From Chitinophagaceae bacterium (GTDB lineage: Bacteria; Bacteroidota; Bacteroidia; Chitinophagales; Chitinophagaceae): DNA of 64,000 bases. Positions 41,967 to 50,430 of the stretch are shown piece by piece. The DNA lies in assembly GCA_003168265.1 (NCBI GenBank), contig PMSV01000019.1:62001-126000 (forward strand), read 5' to 3'. Numbering within the stretch: position 1 is the stretch's first letter; every line of letters begins with the position of its first letter. A program made the translations under genes and the position numbers. The notes under the pieces were generated by a model. The model was not told the DNA's origin, ran no database searches, and saw only the letters and a list, made by a program, of their open reading frames with translations.

Positions 41967-42017
41967 CTACCCTTTTGGATAAGTATGATGGTGGTGAATA
42001 TGATGAATTCGATTCAT
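41967..42017 (-). CDS. hisL: his operon leader peptide with six His codons
   Basis: A 16-residue leader ORF, MNRIHHIHHHHTYPKG, with TAG at 41967-41969. Six His codons among seven successive positions make a histidine sensor. The stop codon lies within GTAGGCC, which mimics the terminator's 3' arm. When His-tRNA is scarce the ribosome stalls on the His codons and GTAGGCC pairs with the terminator's 5' arm, allowing readthrough. When it is plentiful the ribosome reaches the stop, masks GTAGGCC and transcription ends. A second small inverted repeat (TTATGT/ACATAA, 41935-41956) could act in pausing. Confidence 0.94.
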   Translation of the reverse strand: MNRIHHIHHHHTYPKG

Positions 42018-42024
42018 TAATGAC

Positions 42025-42056
42025 GCAAGATAGTGTGCAAATTGCAATGTTGCAAA
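42025..42056 (-). promoter_or_regulatory. Predicted his operon promoter
   Basis: On the minus strand TTTG (42053-42056), a 20-base spacer, then TATCTTGC (42025-42032), close to TAnnTTTG. Transcription would start just before the hisL ATG (42017), again nearly leaderless. Confidence 0.5.
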
Positions 42057-42081
42057 AATTAAATAAACTGAGCTAACTTTC
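42050..42081 (+). promoter_or_regulatory. Predicted promoter of the GH16 gene
   Basis: TTG at 42050-42052, a 21-base spacer, then TAACTTTC at 42074-42081, 18 bases before the GH16 ATG. The -33 part overlaps the -33 part of the divergent his promoter, so the two are tightly packed. Confidence 0.4.
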
Positions 42082-42099
42082 CTTACAAAATTCTTCTTC

Positions 42100-42912
42100 A
42101 TGACTATTTTCCTTAGGTTCTTCCTTTTTTTGGCAGTGATCATACTGATCTATTCCTTTATCGGCCAAAAAGTGGCAAATGCACAGGGCTGGAGAATGGT
42201 ATGGAGCGATGAATTCGATTACCAGGGCCTGCCTGATAGCAGCAAATGGAGTTATGATATCGGAAACAATGGTTGGGGGAATAACGAACTTGAATATTAC
42301 ACGAAAGACCGCCCTGAAAACGCCAGAGTTGAAAACGGCCATCTCATCATTGAAGTCCGGCATGAAAACTGGGAAGGAAGCAAATACAGTTCCGCAAGGC
42401 TTGTTACAAGGGGAAAGGGAGATTGGAAAAGCGGTCGTATCGAAGTGAGGGCTCTCCTGCCCAAGGGCCTTGGAACCTGGCCGGCGATTTGGATGCTCGG
42501 CTCTGCCGATCCGCTGAAATGGCCCGATGACGGAGAGATCGATATCATGGAGCATGTAGGATTCGATCCGGGAGCCATCCATGCATCCGTTCATTGCAAA
42601 AAATACAATCATGTATTGCATACCCAGAAGACTGCAATTACGCAAGTGCCTGATTTCGGGGACAGGTTTCATGTCTATGCGGTGGAATGGGACGATGAGC
42701 AGGTAGGCATATTTGTAGACGAGATAAAATATTTCAGCTTCTACAATGAACACAGCGGTCACGATGCGTGGCCCTTCAGCGAACCCATGCACCTACTCTT
42801 AAATATTGCAGTTGGCGGAAACTGGGGCGGACAGAAAGGAGTGGACGATTCAATCTTTCCCGTAAAGATGCTGGTGGATTATGTGAGAGTATATCAGAAA
42901 GGAGATAGGTAG
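42100..42912 (+). CDS. Glycoside hydrolase family 16 (laminarinase-like)
   Basis: 270 residues with a signal peptide or anchor (FFLFLAVIILIYSFIGQKVA, then NAQ). It has a single GH16 jelly-roll: MVWSDEFDYQGLPDSSKWSY, GWGNNELEYYTKDRPENARV, LGTWPAIWMLG and the catalytic pair in DDGEIDIMEHVG (E-x-D-x-x-E). The late block is HLLLNIAVGGNWGG. It probably cleaves beta-1,3(-1,4)-glucans outside the cytoplasm. It stands alone, not in a SusCD locus. Confidence 0.93.
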   Translation: MTIFLRFFLFLAVIILIYSFIGQKVANAQGWRMVWSDEFDYQGLPDSSKWSYDIGNNGWGNNELEYYTKDRPENARVENGHLIIEVRHENWEGSKYSSARLVTRGKGDWKSGRIEVRALLPKGLGTWPAIWMLGSADPLKWPDDGEIDIMEHVGFDPGAIHASVHCKKYNHVLHTQKTAITQVPDFGDRFHVYAVEWDDEQVGIFVDEIKYFSFYNEHSGHDAWPFSEPMHLLLNIAVGGNWGGQKGVDDSIFPVKMLVDYVRVYQKGDR

Positions 42913-42934
42913 CCTTATTGAAGGAATTCCATCC

Positions 42935-43591
42935 TCAACTGAATTTTTTCGCGTCTTCCATGAATTTAGCCAGGCCGATATCAGTGAGTGGATGTTTTAA
43001 CAATCCCAGGATCGATTCCAGCGGGCAGGTGCAAACATCGGCGCCTGCCTCTGCGCATTTTATGATATGAAGTGGGCTGCGGATGGAAGCTGCCAGAATC
43101 TCTGTATCATATCCCTGAATGGAATAAATCCGGGCAATCTGTTCTATCAGCGCCACACCGTCCCAGCCGCTGTCATCGATGCGGCCGATAAATGGAGAAA
43201 CATATTTGGCTCCGGCCTTGGCCGCAAGAATGGCCTGACCTGCGGAGAATATCAGAGTGCAATTGGTTCGGATCCCGTTATCGGAAAACCATTTCAGCGC
43301 TTTAACACCATCCTTGATCATCGGAACCTTCACAACGATATTGGGATGTATGGCTGCTAATTTTTTACCCTCTGCAACAATGCCGTCAAAATCGGTGGAT
43401 ACCACTTCGGCGCTGATATCCCCGTTAAGCACGATCTCGCAGATGGTCTTGTAATGATTATAGACCGCTTCCTGGCCCTTGATACCTTCCTTTGCCATCA
43501 GGGAAGGGTTGGTCGTCACCCCGTCCAAAACTCCTAAGTCATTAGCCTCTTTTATCTGCGCCAGATTGGCCGTATCTATGAAAAACTTCAT
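42935..43591 (-). CDS. fsa: Fructose-6-phosphate aldolase / small transaldolase
   Basis: 218 residues, the short transaldolase type. Motifs: MKFFIDTANLAQIKEANDLG, DGVTTNPSLMAKEG, NIVVKVPMIKDGVKAL with the Schiff-base Lys, NCTLIFSAGQAILAAKAGAK and VSPFIGRIDDSGWDG. The length and these motifs fit FSA/TalC. It may act as a transaldolase in the pentose-phosphate pathway; the exact activity cannot be settled by sequence. It converges on GH16 and lies just downstream of the SRP RNA gene. Confidence 0.9.
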   Translation of the reverse strand: MKFFIDTANLAQIKEANDLGVLDGVTTNPSLMAKEGIKGQEAVYNHYKTICEIVLNGDISAEVVSTDFDGIVAEGKKLAAIHPNIVVKVPMIKDGVKALKWFSDNGIRTNCTLIFSAGQAILAAKAGAKYVSPFIGRIDDSGWDGVALIEQIARIYSIQGYDTEILAASIRSPLHIIKCAEAGADVCTCPLESILGLLKHPLTDIGLAKFMEDAKKFS

Positions 43592-43620
43592 ATCGCTCGT
43601 TGAATGTATTAAAAGAAAAA

Positions 43621-43717
43621 TGGCAAGTTACTTACATCGCACCGCTACGACCACCTACCCTTGCTGCCTTCCGGCCCTGGGGGAGTTCAGCAGGAGCTGG
43701 CCGTATAAGACTTGCCA
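43621..43717 (-). ncRNA. ffs: Signal recognition particle RNA, small bacterial type
   Basis: The minus strand carries the SRP RNA domain IV signature: GGCCGGAAGGCAGCAAGGG on one side and CTGAACTCCCCCAGG on the other, closing an Ffh-binding hairpin. The ends GGCAAGT (near 43716) and ACTTGCC (near 43622) pair to close a rod of about 97 nt. A T-rich tail (TTTTTCTTTT, 43607-43616) follows, and a perfect -7 box precedes. It guides membrane proteins to the translocon with Ffh. Confidence 0.95.
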
Positions 43718-43720
43718 TCG

Positions 43721-43728
43721 CAAATATA
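43721..43728 (-). promoter_or_regulatory. -7 box of the SRP RNA gene
   Basis: The minus strand reads TATATTTG, an exact TAnnTTTG match, 4 bases before the SRP RNA 5' end. The -33 region has no clear TTTG. Confidence 0.65.
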
Positions 43729-43780
43729 GGGGTTTTTGGGAGATTGGGGGTCGCAGATCTTGTGAAGAAAGATTCATTTT

Positions 43781-45064
43781 TCACTTACCCATGAGCGAAT
43801 TGAATTTAACATAGCCAACCAACTGATCGGCCCGGTCACCGAGGTCCCTGTAATAGATCAGGACGTAATAATCATTTTCCGTTTCGATAAAATTCCCTTC
43901 CGTCAGATCAAAAGAAGGTTTGTGCTGGGGATCATTGCGGTCGATAGTCGCATAGCAATAATTGTAATACCCTTGTTTCAGGAAAAGAGAGGTTTCATAG
44001 ACCCCCTTGTCCGGATTGAATACCATTCGAGTGGAATCATTGTATTTGTATCCGGTCAACTGACCGATGATATAAACGTCCTTATCCGGATATGCTGTCT
44101 TTTCCGGAGGCATATAGCTGAAGTGCACCCTGGCATAATCACCCTGATAATAGGGATTGATGGATTCGGTGGTTTGAATAAAATAGAACCCGTTATAATC
44201 CTTGTAGAAATAATAGGGCTGGCTGGCCCGGCACGGGTCGATCTTTGCAAAAAATTCCGTTGAACTCTTGTTGTACTGGGCTCCCTGTATCCTTTCGCTT
44301 TGGTAAGTGAAATGCTGGAGGTCGATCCAACGCCATTGCCTGCCCCCCGGGAAAATAAAGTCCTCGTCACGCGTGTACTGCAGCACATTTCCCGCATAGA
44401 AAGTGGGCTGGATATCCCTGATAGCCATATCCCACCTTTCATTCTGCAATACGCAAATATGAATCTGCCTTTCCGGATAGGAAACATTGAGAGCACGGGT
44501 AGTAACATTGATCAAAAGTTTTTGATGGGTCTGCGACAGGGCCGCATCAAAGGGGGCCTGCATCTGAATACCGATATTGACCTTATTATCTATTACGAGG
44601 AATCTTTTGGTGAATGCAAGCTGGGAAGTATCCCCATTCAAAAAGACTTTTAAAATATAATTGCCGCTGCGGCTTGGAATGCAATTGAGATCGGGTAACA
44701 TGGCAACATAATGTGTATAGCGGGTCAGGGCAATGGAGGAAAGCCGGTACTCACTGATATTTATCTGGGAAAACCCCTTGATAAAATCAAAGCCGCTGAG
44801 ATCTGCCGGCGTCCAGTCTGCATTGCATAACTGGAAAGTATAGGAATAGCTCTTCACATCGGCATCAAGGTCATCAAAATTCAATTGCATCTGGTCTTTG
44901 CTTCCGAGTCGGAGGATTGGATAACCGAGCTGGTTACCTGTCATGAATAGTTGCGTGGTATATACATTCGGCAATAAAATGGAATCGGATAACTGCGCGC
45001 GCATACTGAACGGATAGGTCAGCATGAAAAGCCAAAGGGCGTAACCGAAAAATTTAACATTCAT
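43781..45064 (-). CDS. Type IX secretion system plug protein (DUF5103)
   Basis: 427 residues from ATG 45064 (MNVKFFGYALWLFMLTYPFS, signal peptide ending RAQ). An upstream TTG-type start would read through repeat copy D and is rejected. The mature protein has two beta-rich halves: QLNFDDLDADVKSYSYTFQL, CNADWTPADLSGFDFIKGFS, then DPCRASQPYYFYKDYNGFYF and VYIIGQLTGYKYNDSTRMVF. This fits the DUF5103 Plug, which closes the SprA translocon when it is empty. It indicates a T9SS in this organism; the other T9SS genes are outside the window. Confidence 0.88.
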   Translation of the reverse strand: MNVKFFGYALWLFMLTYPFSMRAQLSDSILLPNVYTTQLFMTGNQLGYPILRLGSKDQMQLNFDDLDADVKSYSYTFQLCNADWTPADLSGFDFIKGFSQINISEYRLSSIALTRYTHYVAMLPDLNCIPSRSGNYILKVFLNGDTSQLAFTKRFLVIDNKVNIGIQMQAPFDAALSQTHQKLLINVTTRALNVSYPERQIHICVLQNERWDMAIRDIQPTFYAGNVLQYTRDEDFIFPGGRQWRWIDLQHFTYQSERIQGAQYNKSSTEFFAKIDPCRASQPYYFYKDYNGFYFIQTTESINPYYQGDYARVHFSYMPPEKTAYPDKDVYIIGQLTGYKYNDSTRMVFNPDKGVYETSLFLKQGYYNYCYATIDRNDPQHKPSFDLTEGNFIETENDYYVLIYYRDLGDRADQLVGYVKFNSLMGK

Positions 45065-45153
45065 CTTAATATTTATTGTCTTTCCTGATTGCCAGATGGA
45101 AACTCGCCTATCCATTGCTCCTTGTGGAACAAAATACTCATGCCCGGTTTCAT
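45062..45153 (-). repeat. About 90-nt 5'-UTR repeat, copy D (ends at the T9SS plug start codon)
   Basis: The minus strand shows ATGAAACCGGGCATGAGTATTTTG, GCGAGTTTCCATCTGGCAA, then AAATATTAAGATG whose ATG starts the plug gene. Blocks and order match copies A-C in the trp operon 12-14 kb away. The CATCTG/AAGATG stem is imperfect here. Upstream in frame, the copy can encode MKPGMSILFHKEQWIGEF, and copy A starts with the similar MKPEM. Confidence 0.6.
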
Positions 45154-45211
45154 ATGATCAATCTGCTTTACAATGTTACTATAAAAAAAGTACACTCCCC
45201 TTGAAAGGCAT

Positions 45212-45219
45212 TATTTTTG
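45212..45219 (+). promoter_or_regulatory. -7 box before the FtsX-like permease
   Basis: TATTTTTG, an exact TAnnTTTG match, lies 17 bases before the TTG start at 45237. This supports the TTG as the real start, because no ATG lies between. Confidence 0.5.
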
Positions 45220-45236
45220 AACTTTAAGCCCCAGCT

Positions 45237-46466
45237 TTGAAAATTTCCGCATTCATAGCCAAACGTATTGCATTCAACAGGCAGCCTTCATTTCTCAGGT
45301 TCATAATAAGGCTTGCTGTGGCTGCCACTCTTATCAGTGTAGCCGCAATGATCCTTACGGTCGCCCTGACCAGCGGCTTTCAATATGCGATCAGCCAGAA
45401 AGTCTTCAGTTTCTGGGGAAATATCCGCATACAACAATTTGAAGCCAGCCGGGCGGCGGTAGCCGAACAAACGCCCATTGAAAAAAATGACACTCTGATT
45501 GGCCAGCTAAGGAAAATAAATGGAATAAGAACCATACATCCATTTGCGACCAAAAACGCCATCATCCGTGGCAAAGAAAGCATCGAAGGTGTACTCCTAA
45601 AGGCCGTTGATAGTAATTATGATTTCAAACAAATCGGTCAATTCCTTGAACAGGGCCATTGGCTGCAGTTCCCGGACAGTGGGTACAGCAGCCAGATAAA
45701 TCTCTCCACTTATACTGCGGGCCGTCTTCAGATAAAAACAGGGGAAAAGATCCTGATCTATTTCATTCAGCCTGATGGTTCTCACCGGATAAGACAAATG
45801 ACGGTGGCGGGCCTGTTCAAGACCGGAATAGAAGACTATGATAAATTATATGCCATTGCGGATCTGCGGCTTGTCCAGCGGCTCAATAGCTGGACCCCGG
45901 GTCAGATCGGAGGATATGAAGTATTTCTGGACGATTACCGGAATTCCGACTCTGTAAATAAAGAAGTCTCCGCCCTGCTGCCAACGGAATGGAACAGCCA
46001 AACCATCAGGCAGGTATTTCCCTACATATTTGACTGGCTGGACCTTCAGAATACCACCATCGCAATTGCCCTATCCATCATTATACTGGTAGCAGCCCTG
46101 AATTTGATTACCTGCCTAATCGTATTGGTTCTTGACCGCACCAAAATGATCGGCATCCTGAAAGCAATGGGTTCGCCTAATGCCGCGATCCAGCGGATCT
46201 TTTTATACCAGGTAAGCTTCATCACGATCATCGGAATATTGGGGGGAAACCTGCTTGCCTTTGCCTTTTGTTATTTCCAGCAGCGTTATGGCCTGATCAC
46301 CCTTCCTGAAGATGCTTATTTCATCTCCACTGCCGTGGTAAGATTGAATTTCTGGCAAATCTTGATCGTTGATCTCGGTTCCCTGTTCATTTGCTTTTCG
46401 GTCCTTATCATTCCTACGGTAATCATCAGAAAAATACAGCCTGCCGCAGCCCTACAGTTTAACTAA
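45237..46466 (+). CDS. FtsX-like ABC transporter permease (LolC/LolE type)
   Basis: 409 residues with a TTG start (KISAFIAKRIAFNRQPSFLR). The first membrane helix (AVAATLISVAAMILTVALTS) is followed by a periplasmic MacB-like domain of about 215 residues. Three C-terminal helices form the FtsX fold (ALSIIILVAALNLITCLIVL, the characteristic RTKMIGILKAMGSPNAAIQ loop, and two more). The family moves lipoproteins or other substrates out of the inner membrane, driven by a separate LolD-type ATPase not found nearby. It converges with the TrmH gene, with a 15-base overlap. Confidence 0.88.
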   Translation: MKISAFIAKRIAFNRQPSFLRFIIRLAVAATLISVAAMILTVALTSGFQYAISQKVFSFWGNIRIQQFEASRAAVAEQTPIEKNDTLIGQLRKINGIRTIHPFATKNAIIRGKESIEGVLLKAVDSNYDFKQIGQFLEQGHWLQFPDSGYSSQINLSTYTAGRLQIKTGEKILIYFIQPDGSHRIRQMTVAGLFKTGIEDYDKLYAIADLRLVQRLNSWTPGQIGGYEVFLDDYRNSDSVNKEVSALLPTEWNSQTIRQVFPYIFDWLDLQNTTIAIALSIIILVAALNLITCLIVLVLDRTKMIGILKAMGSPNAAIQRIFLYQVSFITIIGILGGNLLAFAFCYFQQRYGLITLPEDAYFISTAVVRLNFWQILIVDLGSLFICFSVLIIPTVIIRKIQPAAALQFN

Positions 46467-47231
46467 ACCATTACCGGATCCTGGCCTGCGTAGCCAGGCA
46501 ATCACGACCGCGGCCGCCACTGAAGCATTCAGGGATTCGGCACCGCTTTGGCCTATTTTCGGAATGGTTATTTTCAGGGAGGACAAACTGATCAATCCGG
46601 GACTTATCCCCCTGGATTCGTTGCCAATGATCAGTATGGCTTCCGGGACGGCTTCCATCTGGTAAAGGCTCTTCCCCTCCAATACAGTGGAAAAGACCGG
46701 GATCGATGGATCTTGTTCGTTAAGGAAATCGACCAGGTCGATCTGCATTACTCTTACGCGGGCAATGCTGCCCATGGTAGACTGAATGATCTTGGGACTG
46801 AAAGGATCTGCACTATTCTTACTGGAGATGATCTGCCGGATGCCAAACCAATCGGCTGTTCTGATAAGGGAACCCAAATTGCCCGGGTCTTGTATGGAAT
46901 CCAGCATAAGGGTCAGATTCCCTTTCAGAGCGGTCTTCGGTTCGAAATCGGGGAAAATCGGTTTTTCGAAAACGGCCAGCGCCTGCTGAGGGCTTTTCAA
47001 AAAGGATATCCTTTCCAATTCCTTTTCGTTTACTTCCACTGTCTCCATATCCAAATGGCCTTGAAGCTTTAACCAATCAGCCATCGCATAAATATGAAGA
47101 GGGCGGACATTTCCTGCATCTAATAAATCGTTAATTATTTTCTGGCCCTCGGCAACAAATGCATTCTCGCTATCCCTGAATTTTTTCTGGCTTAAACTTT
47201 GGATATATTTGACCTGTGATTTTGTCAGCAT
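46452..47231 (-). CDS. SpoU/TrmH-family RNA 2'-O-methyltransferase
   Basis: 259 residues. The N-terminal substrate-binding part has KFRDSENAFVAEGQKIINDL. The knotted SPOUT domain has LMLDSIQDPGNLGSLIRTAD, AILIIGNESRGISPGLI and AESLNASVAAAVVIAWLRRP, its three signature motifs. It methylates a ribose in rRNA or tRNA; the site is unknown. It is divergent from tamL, a neighbour pair often seen in Bacteroidota. Confidence 0.93.
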   Translation of the reverse strand: MLTKSQVKYIQSLSQKKFRDSENAFVAEGQKIINDLLDAGNVRPLHIYAMADWLKLQGHLDMETVEVNEKELERISFLKSPQQALAVFEKPIFPDFEPKTALKGNLTLMLDSIQDPGNLGSLIRTADWFGIRQIISSKNSADPFSPKIIQSTMGSIARVRVMQIDLVDFLNEQDPSIPVFSTVLEGKSLYQMEAVPEAILIIGNESRGISPGLISLSSLKITIPKIGQSGAESLNASVAAAVVIAWLRRPGSGNGLVKL

Positions 47232-47299
47232 GTCAATCTTTTACAGCAAAATGATTTTGTTGATGGAAGACCCATCTTTAAAAATCTGGTTCACCCATT

Positions 47300-49678
47300 A
47301 TGCTATTCAGCCGGCAATTTAGGTTATCTTTTCTCATCCCAGCCGGGATGCTTTTAATTGCCGCAGCCACTCTGCTTTTCTCCTGTATTGCTCCCAAAAA
47401 GGGTGAATACCCGGTCCGCAAACCCTTTGTCTATAAAACTCTGATCAGGATCGACGGCAAACTGACCAACGATGAGCGACTGGATATGGAAACCCGCCTG
47501 CAGAACCAGATCGATGACAGTCTCCATGCCAGGACCATTACCGCTTTTGGCGGAGGATTCCCTTTTATTTACCGCAAGTTGCCGCATCCGCCTGTCTATG
47601 ATGTGAACAATCTGGTCCGCTCAAATAGTTTCATGATTGCCTTGTTGAATTCGATGGGTTATTACAGTCCTCAAGTCAAGGATTCGGTCAAAATCGACAC
47701 GGTGGGAGACCAATACAGGGCCACCATCCTATTCAAAGTGCATCTTGGGAAAAATATAAAAATCGATTCTGTGGCTTATGATCTCCGGACACCGGAGTTG
47801 GAAGCATTGGCCCTCAAATCGCAAAAAAATTCACTCCTTCAAAAAGGTAAGCCTTTTTCCAAGCAGTTGGTTTATTCGGAACTGCAGCGTTTGATCCTAC
47901 TATTTCAAAACAACGGCTACTATAAATTTTCGATAAAAGACATTTACATGGAAAGGGATACTGTCCTTGCGGCCCTCTTCGATCCCAGTCTGGATCCCTT
48001 TGAACAGGCCCGGCTTCTGGAAGAATTGAAGAAAAAGAGGGAAGACCCAACCATTTCCCTTGTCGTCAAACAGAGGCCACCGCAGGATTCAAGTGAATTG
48101 AAAAAATATTATATCGACAGTATTAAAGTATTTCCGGATACTCTTACTGAAAGCTTTAAAATCGCGACAGGGATCCCCGTTTACGGAGATTCAAACCTCC
48201 TTGTAAAACCGGATACCGTAAGCAGGGGAAAAATATCGGTGATCTCCACTTCGAACCGATTTAAACCATCCATCATATTCCGGAACCTGTTGATCAAACC
48301 AGGCGATATTTACAATATTAGTAGCTATAACAAGGCATTCGAAAGATTTTCCTACCAGCTAGGCGCCTGGGATAAAGTGACCCTGGATTATGTTCCATCG
48401 AACAGGGCGGATACCTTTCTCAATGCAGAAATAAGAATGTATCCATCCCTGAGAGGAATATTCAGCGGGGGGCTTGAAGCAAGCTATAATACCAATGATA
48501 TTCTGACGACCACCAATTTATTCGGATTCGGTGCCAATGTTTCCTTTAGGTATAAAAATGCCTTCCACCGGGCCATTCAGAGCGTCACTACGGTAAGATC
48601 CGGGGTTGAATTCGGGCCTGATTTCATCCAAACGATCGAAGCCGATCTCAGCCATACCTTCTCGATCCCCCATATCGACCCTCAGTTCGTGCTTAAACGC
48701 TACGATGACCGTAAGACCCTGCTGAATTTTACGGCGACCTATACCGACCGCAGGGAATTCTTTACACTTAAATCGGTCGAAGGAACACTTGGCTGGCAGG
48801 GCGTCGCACACAACCATACCATCACGATCAGGCCCCTGAATATTGAATACACCACGATTGCCCAGACCAATGACAGCCTGAACGACCTGATCGCCCAGAT
48901 CCCTTCTCTCAAACTGGCTTTTAAGACCGGCCTGGTCATTGGAGAACAGTTCATTTATTTCTATTCAAAAACAAAAGGCATTCACGAAAACATATTGCGT
49001 ATTACGGCAGAAGAAAGCGGAGGCTTATATGGCTTTGGCAGCCTCAAAATATTTAACCGCGATAGCGGAGAACTCGCCCATTTTGTGAAAGCGGATATCG
49101 AATACCGCCATCATATCACCTACCGCAATACAGAACTCGCATTCAGGGCCTTTGCCGGTTATGGCCTTGCCTATGGGAATGGCATTGGCACTCAACAAAC
49201 CCTCCCCTTCTACAAGGCATTTTTTGCGGGCGGCCCGAACAGCATGAGGGGCTGGCAGGTGCGGCAGGTCGGCCTCGGATCATCTTACTATTATGATACC
49301 ACTACCGCCGATAAGTTCGGTGATATTAAGATCGAAGGAAATATAGAATATCGTTTCAACCTTGGAACTATCTATGGTATAAAGATCGGAAGCGCTATTT
49401 ACACAGATGCCGGGAATATCTGGAACCGGAATATTCCTAAAACTGACACCACAGCTTCACTTGCAGGAAGCGATTTTGCACTGAATCGTTTCTACAAGGA
49501 ATTTGCCGTGGACATCGGAACGGGTCTGCGCTTTGATTTCAGCAATTATTTTATCGTCCGTTTTGACTGGGCCTATATTGTGCGGGATCCCCGGAATCCG
49601 GACTACCCCAATCGATGGTTCTATGATATGCAATTGAAAAGCGGTCAGTTCCAGTTGGGCATCGGCTATCCCTTCTGA
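47300..49678 (+). CDS. tamL: BamA/TamA-family outer-membrane lipoprotein (TamL)
   Basis: 792 residues. The N-terminus has a lipobox-like sequence (LIAAATLLFSCIAPKKGEYP, Cys about residue 29), which is the mark of Bacteroidota TamL and unlike BamA or TamA. POTRA-type domains occupy about residues 45-400. The C-terminal 16-strand barrel has the Bac_surface_Ag motif KAFFAGGPNSMRGWQVRQVG and ends RFDWAYIVRDPRNPDYPNRW plus a final aromatic Phe. It would work with TamB in inserting outer-membrane proteins or moving phospholipids. Its end overlaps truB by 13 bases. Confidence 0.82.
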   Translation: MLFSRQFRLSFLIPAGMLLIAAATLLFSCIAPKKGEYPVRKPFVYKTLIRIDGKLTNDERLDMETRLQNQIDDSLHARTITAFGGGFPFIYRKLPHPPVYDVNNLVRSNSFMIALLNSMGYYSPQVKDSVKIDTVGDQYRATILFKVHLGKNIKIDSVAYDLRTPELEALALKSQKNSLLQKGKPFSKQLVYSELQRLILLFQNNGYYKFSIKDIYMERDTVLAALFDPSLDPFEQARLLEELKKKREDPTISLVVKQRPPQDSSELKKYYIDSIKVFPDTLTESFKIATGIPVYGDSNLLVKPDTVSRGKISVISTSNRFKPSIIFRNLLIKPGDIYNISSYNKAFERFSYQLGAWDKVTLDYVPSNRADTFLNAEIRMYPSLRGIFSGGLEASYNTNDILTTTNLFGFGANVSFRYKNAFHRAIQSVTTVRSGVEFGPDFIQTIEADLSHTFSIPHIDPQFVLKRYDDRKTLLNFTATYTDRREFFTLKSVEGTLGWQGVAHNHTITIRPLNIEYTTIAQTNDSLNDLIAQIPSLKLAFKTGLVIGEQFIYFYSKTKGIHENILRITAEESGGLYGFGSLKIFNRDSGELAHFVKADIEYRHHITYRNTELAFRAFAGYGLAYGNGIGTQQTLPFYKAFFAGGPNSMRGWQVRQVGLGSSYYYDTTTADKFGDIKIEGNIEYRFNLGTIYGIKIGSAIYTDAGNIWNRNIPKTDTTASLAGSDFALNRFYKEFAVDIGTGLRFDFSNYFIVRFDWAYIVRDPRNPDYPNRWFYDMQLKSGQFQLGIGYPF

Positions 49679-50379
49679 TCAGGTTCAATGCCCAATCTTT
49701 TTTGCCTGATCCAGTTTTCAGCTTCCCCCATAGTCATAGCCTGCTGGATCCGGTATTCGCCGATCCGTATCCGGCAAAGAGAGGAGAGATATCCCCCGCA
49801 ATCCAGGGCCTTCCCGAAATCATGGGCCAGGCTCCGTATATAGGTGCCGGTTGAACATATGACACGGAAATAGACTTTCGGCAGTTCGATCTTTGTGATG
49901 TCGAATGCCGAAATACGAATATTACGTGGTTCCAGAGCAATCTCCTTTCCTGCACGGGCCAGTTCATAAGCACGTACACCGCCTTTTTTAATAGCGGAAT
50001 GAGCCGGTGGAATCTGCATAATCTCCCCGGTGAAATTACCGGTCATTTCCCGGATAGCCCTTTCCGTGAGACCGGAAATATCCCTTAAATTCCCCGGTTC
50101 GCTTTCCAGGTCGTAGGTTACCGTGCTGGCTCCCAGAGTGATGGAACCGGTATATTCTTTTTCAGCCCCCATGAACTCGTTGATCCGCTTGGTGAAACGC
50201 CCGGTACAAATGATCAGCAAGCCTGTGGCCAAAGGATCCAGGGTGCCCGCATGGCCCACTTTCTTAATCCCCACCAGGTTTCGGACCTTTCTCGTTGCAT
50301 CAAAAGAAGTCCAGTCCAGAGGCTTATTAATGAGCAAGACGACTCCTTCTTCGAAAGGATTTGGTACCAGATGATGCAT
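49666..50379 (-). CDS. truB: tRNA pseudouridine(55) synthase
   Basis: 237 residues. It makes pseudouridine 55 in the T-loop of tRNAs. Motifs: LLINKPLDWTSFDATRKVRN, GHAGTLDPLATGLLIICTG with the catalytic Asp, EYTGSITLGASTVTYDLESE, IPPAHSAIKKGGVRAYELAR and ICSTGTYIRSLAHDFGKALD. It has full length, without a PUA extension. It converges on tamL. Confidence 0.96.
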   Translation of the reverse strand: MHHLVPNPFEEGVVLLINKPLDWTSFDATRKVRNLVGIKKVGHAGTLDPLATGLLIICTGRFTKRINEFMGAEKEYTGSITLGASTVTYDLESEPGNLRDISGLTERAIREMTGNFTGEIMQIPPAHSAIKKGGVRAYELARAGKEIALEPRNIRISAFDITKIELPKVYFRVICSTGTYIRSLAHDFGKALDCGGYLSSLCRIRIGEYRIQQAMTMGEAENWIRQKRLGIEPDQKG

Positions 50380-50430
50380 ATAACCTGCAAATTGCTTTAT
50401 TCGGCCAAGACGAACAAGTGAATTGAAATC

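Noticed and set aside
42073-42792. 239-codon minus-strand frame opposite GH16
   Set aside because: Shadow frame; the plus strand carries the GH16 catalytic motif and a signal peptide.
45065-45115. 17-residue N-terminal extension of the T9SS plug protein
   Set aside because: It would translate repeat copy D and bury the signal peptide; ATG 45064 is placed as in homologues.
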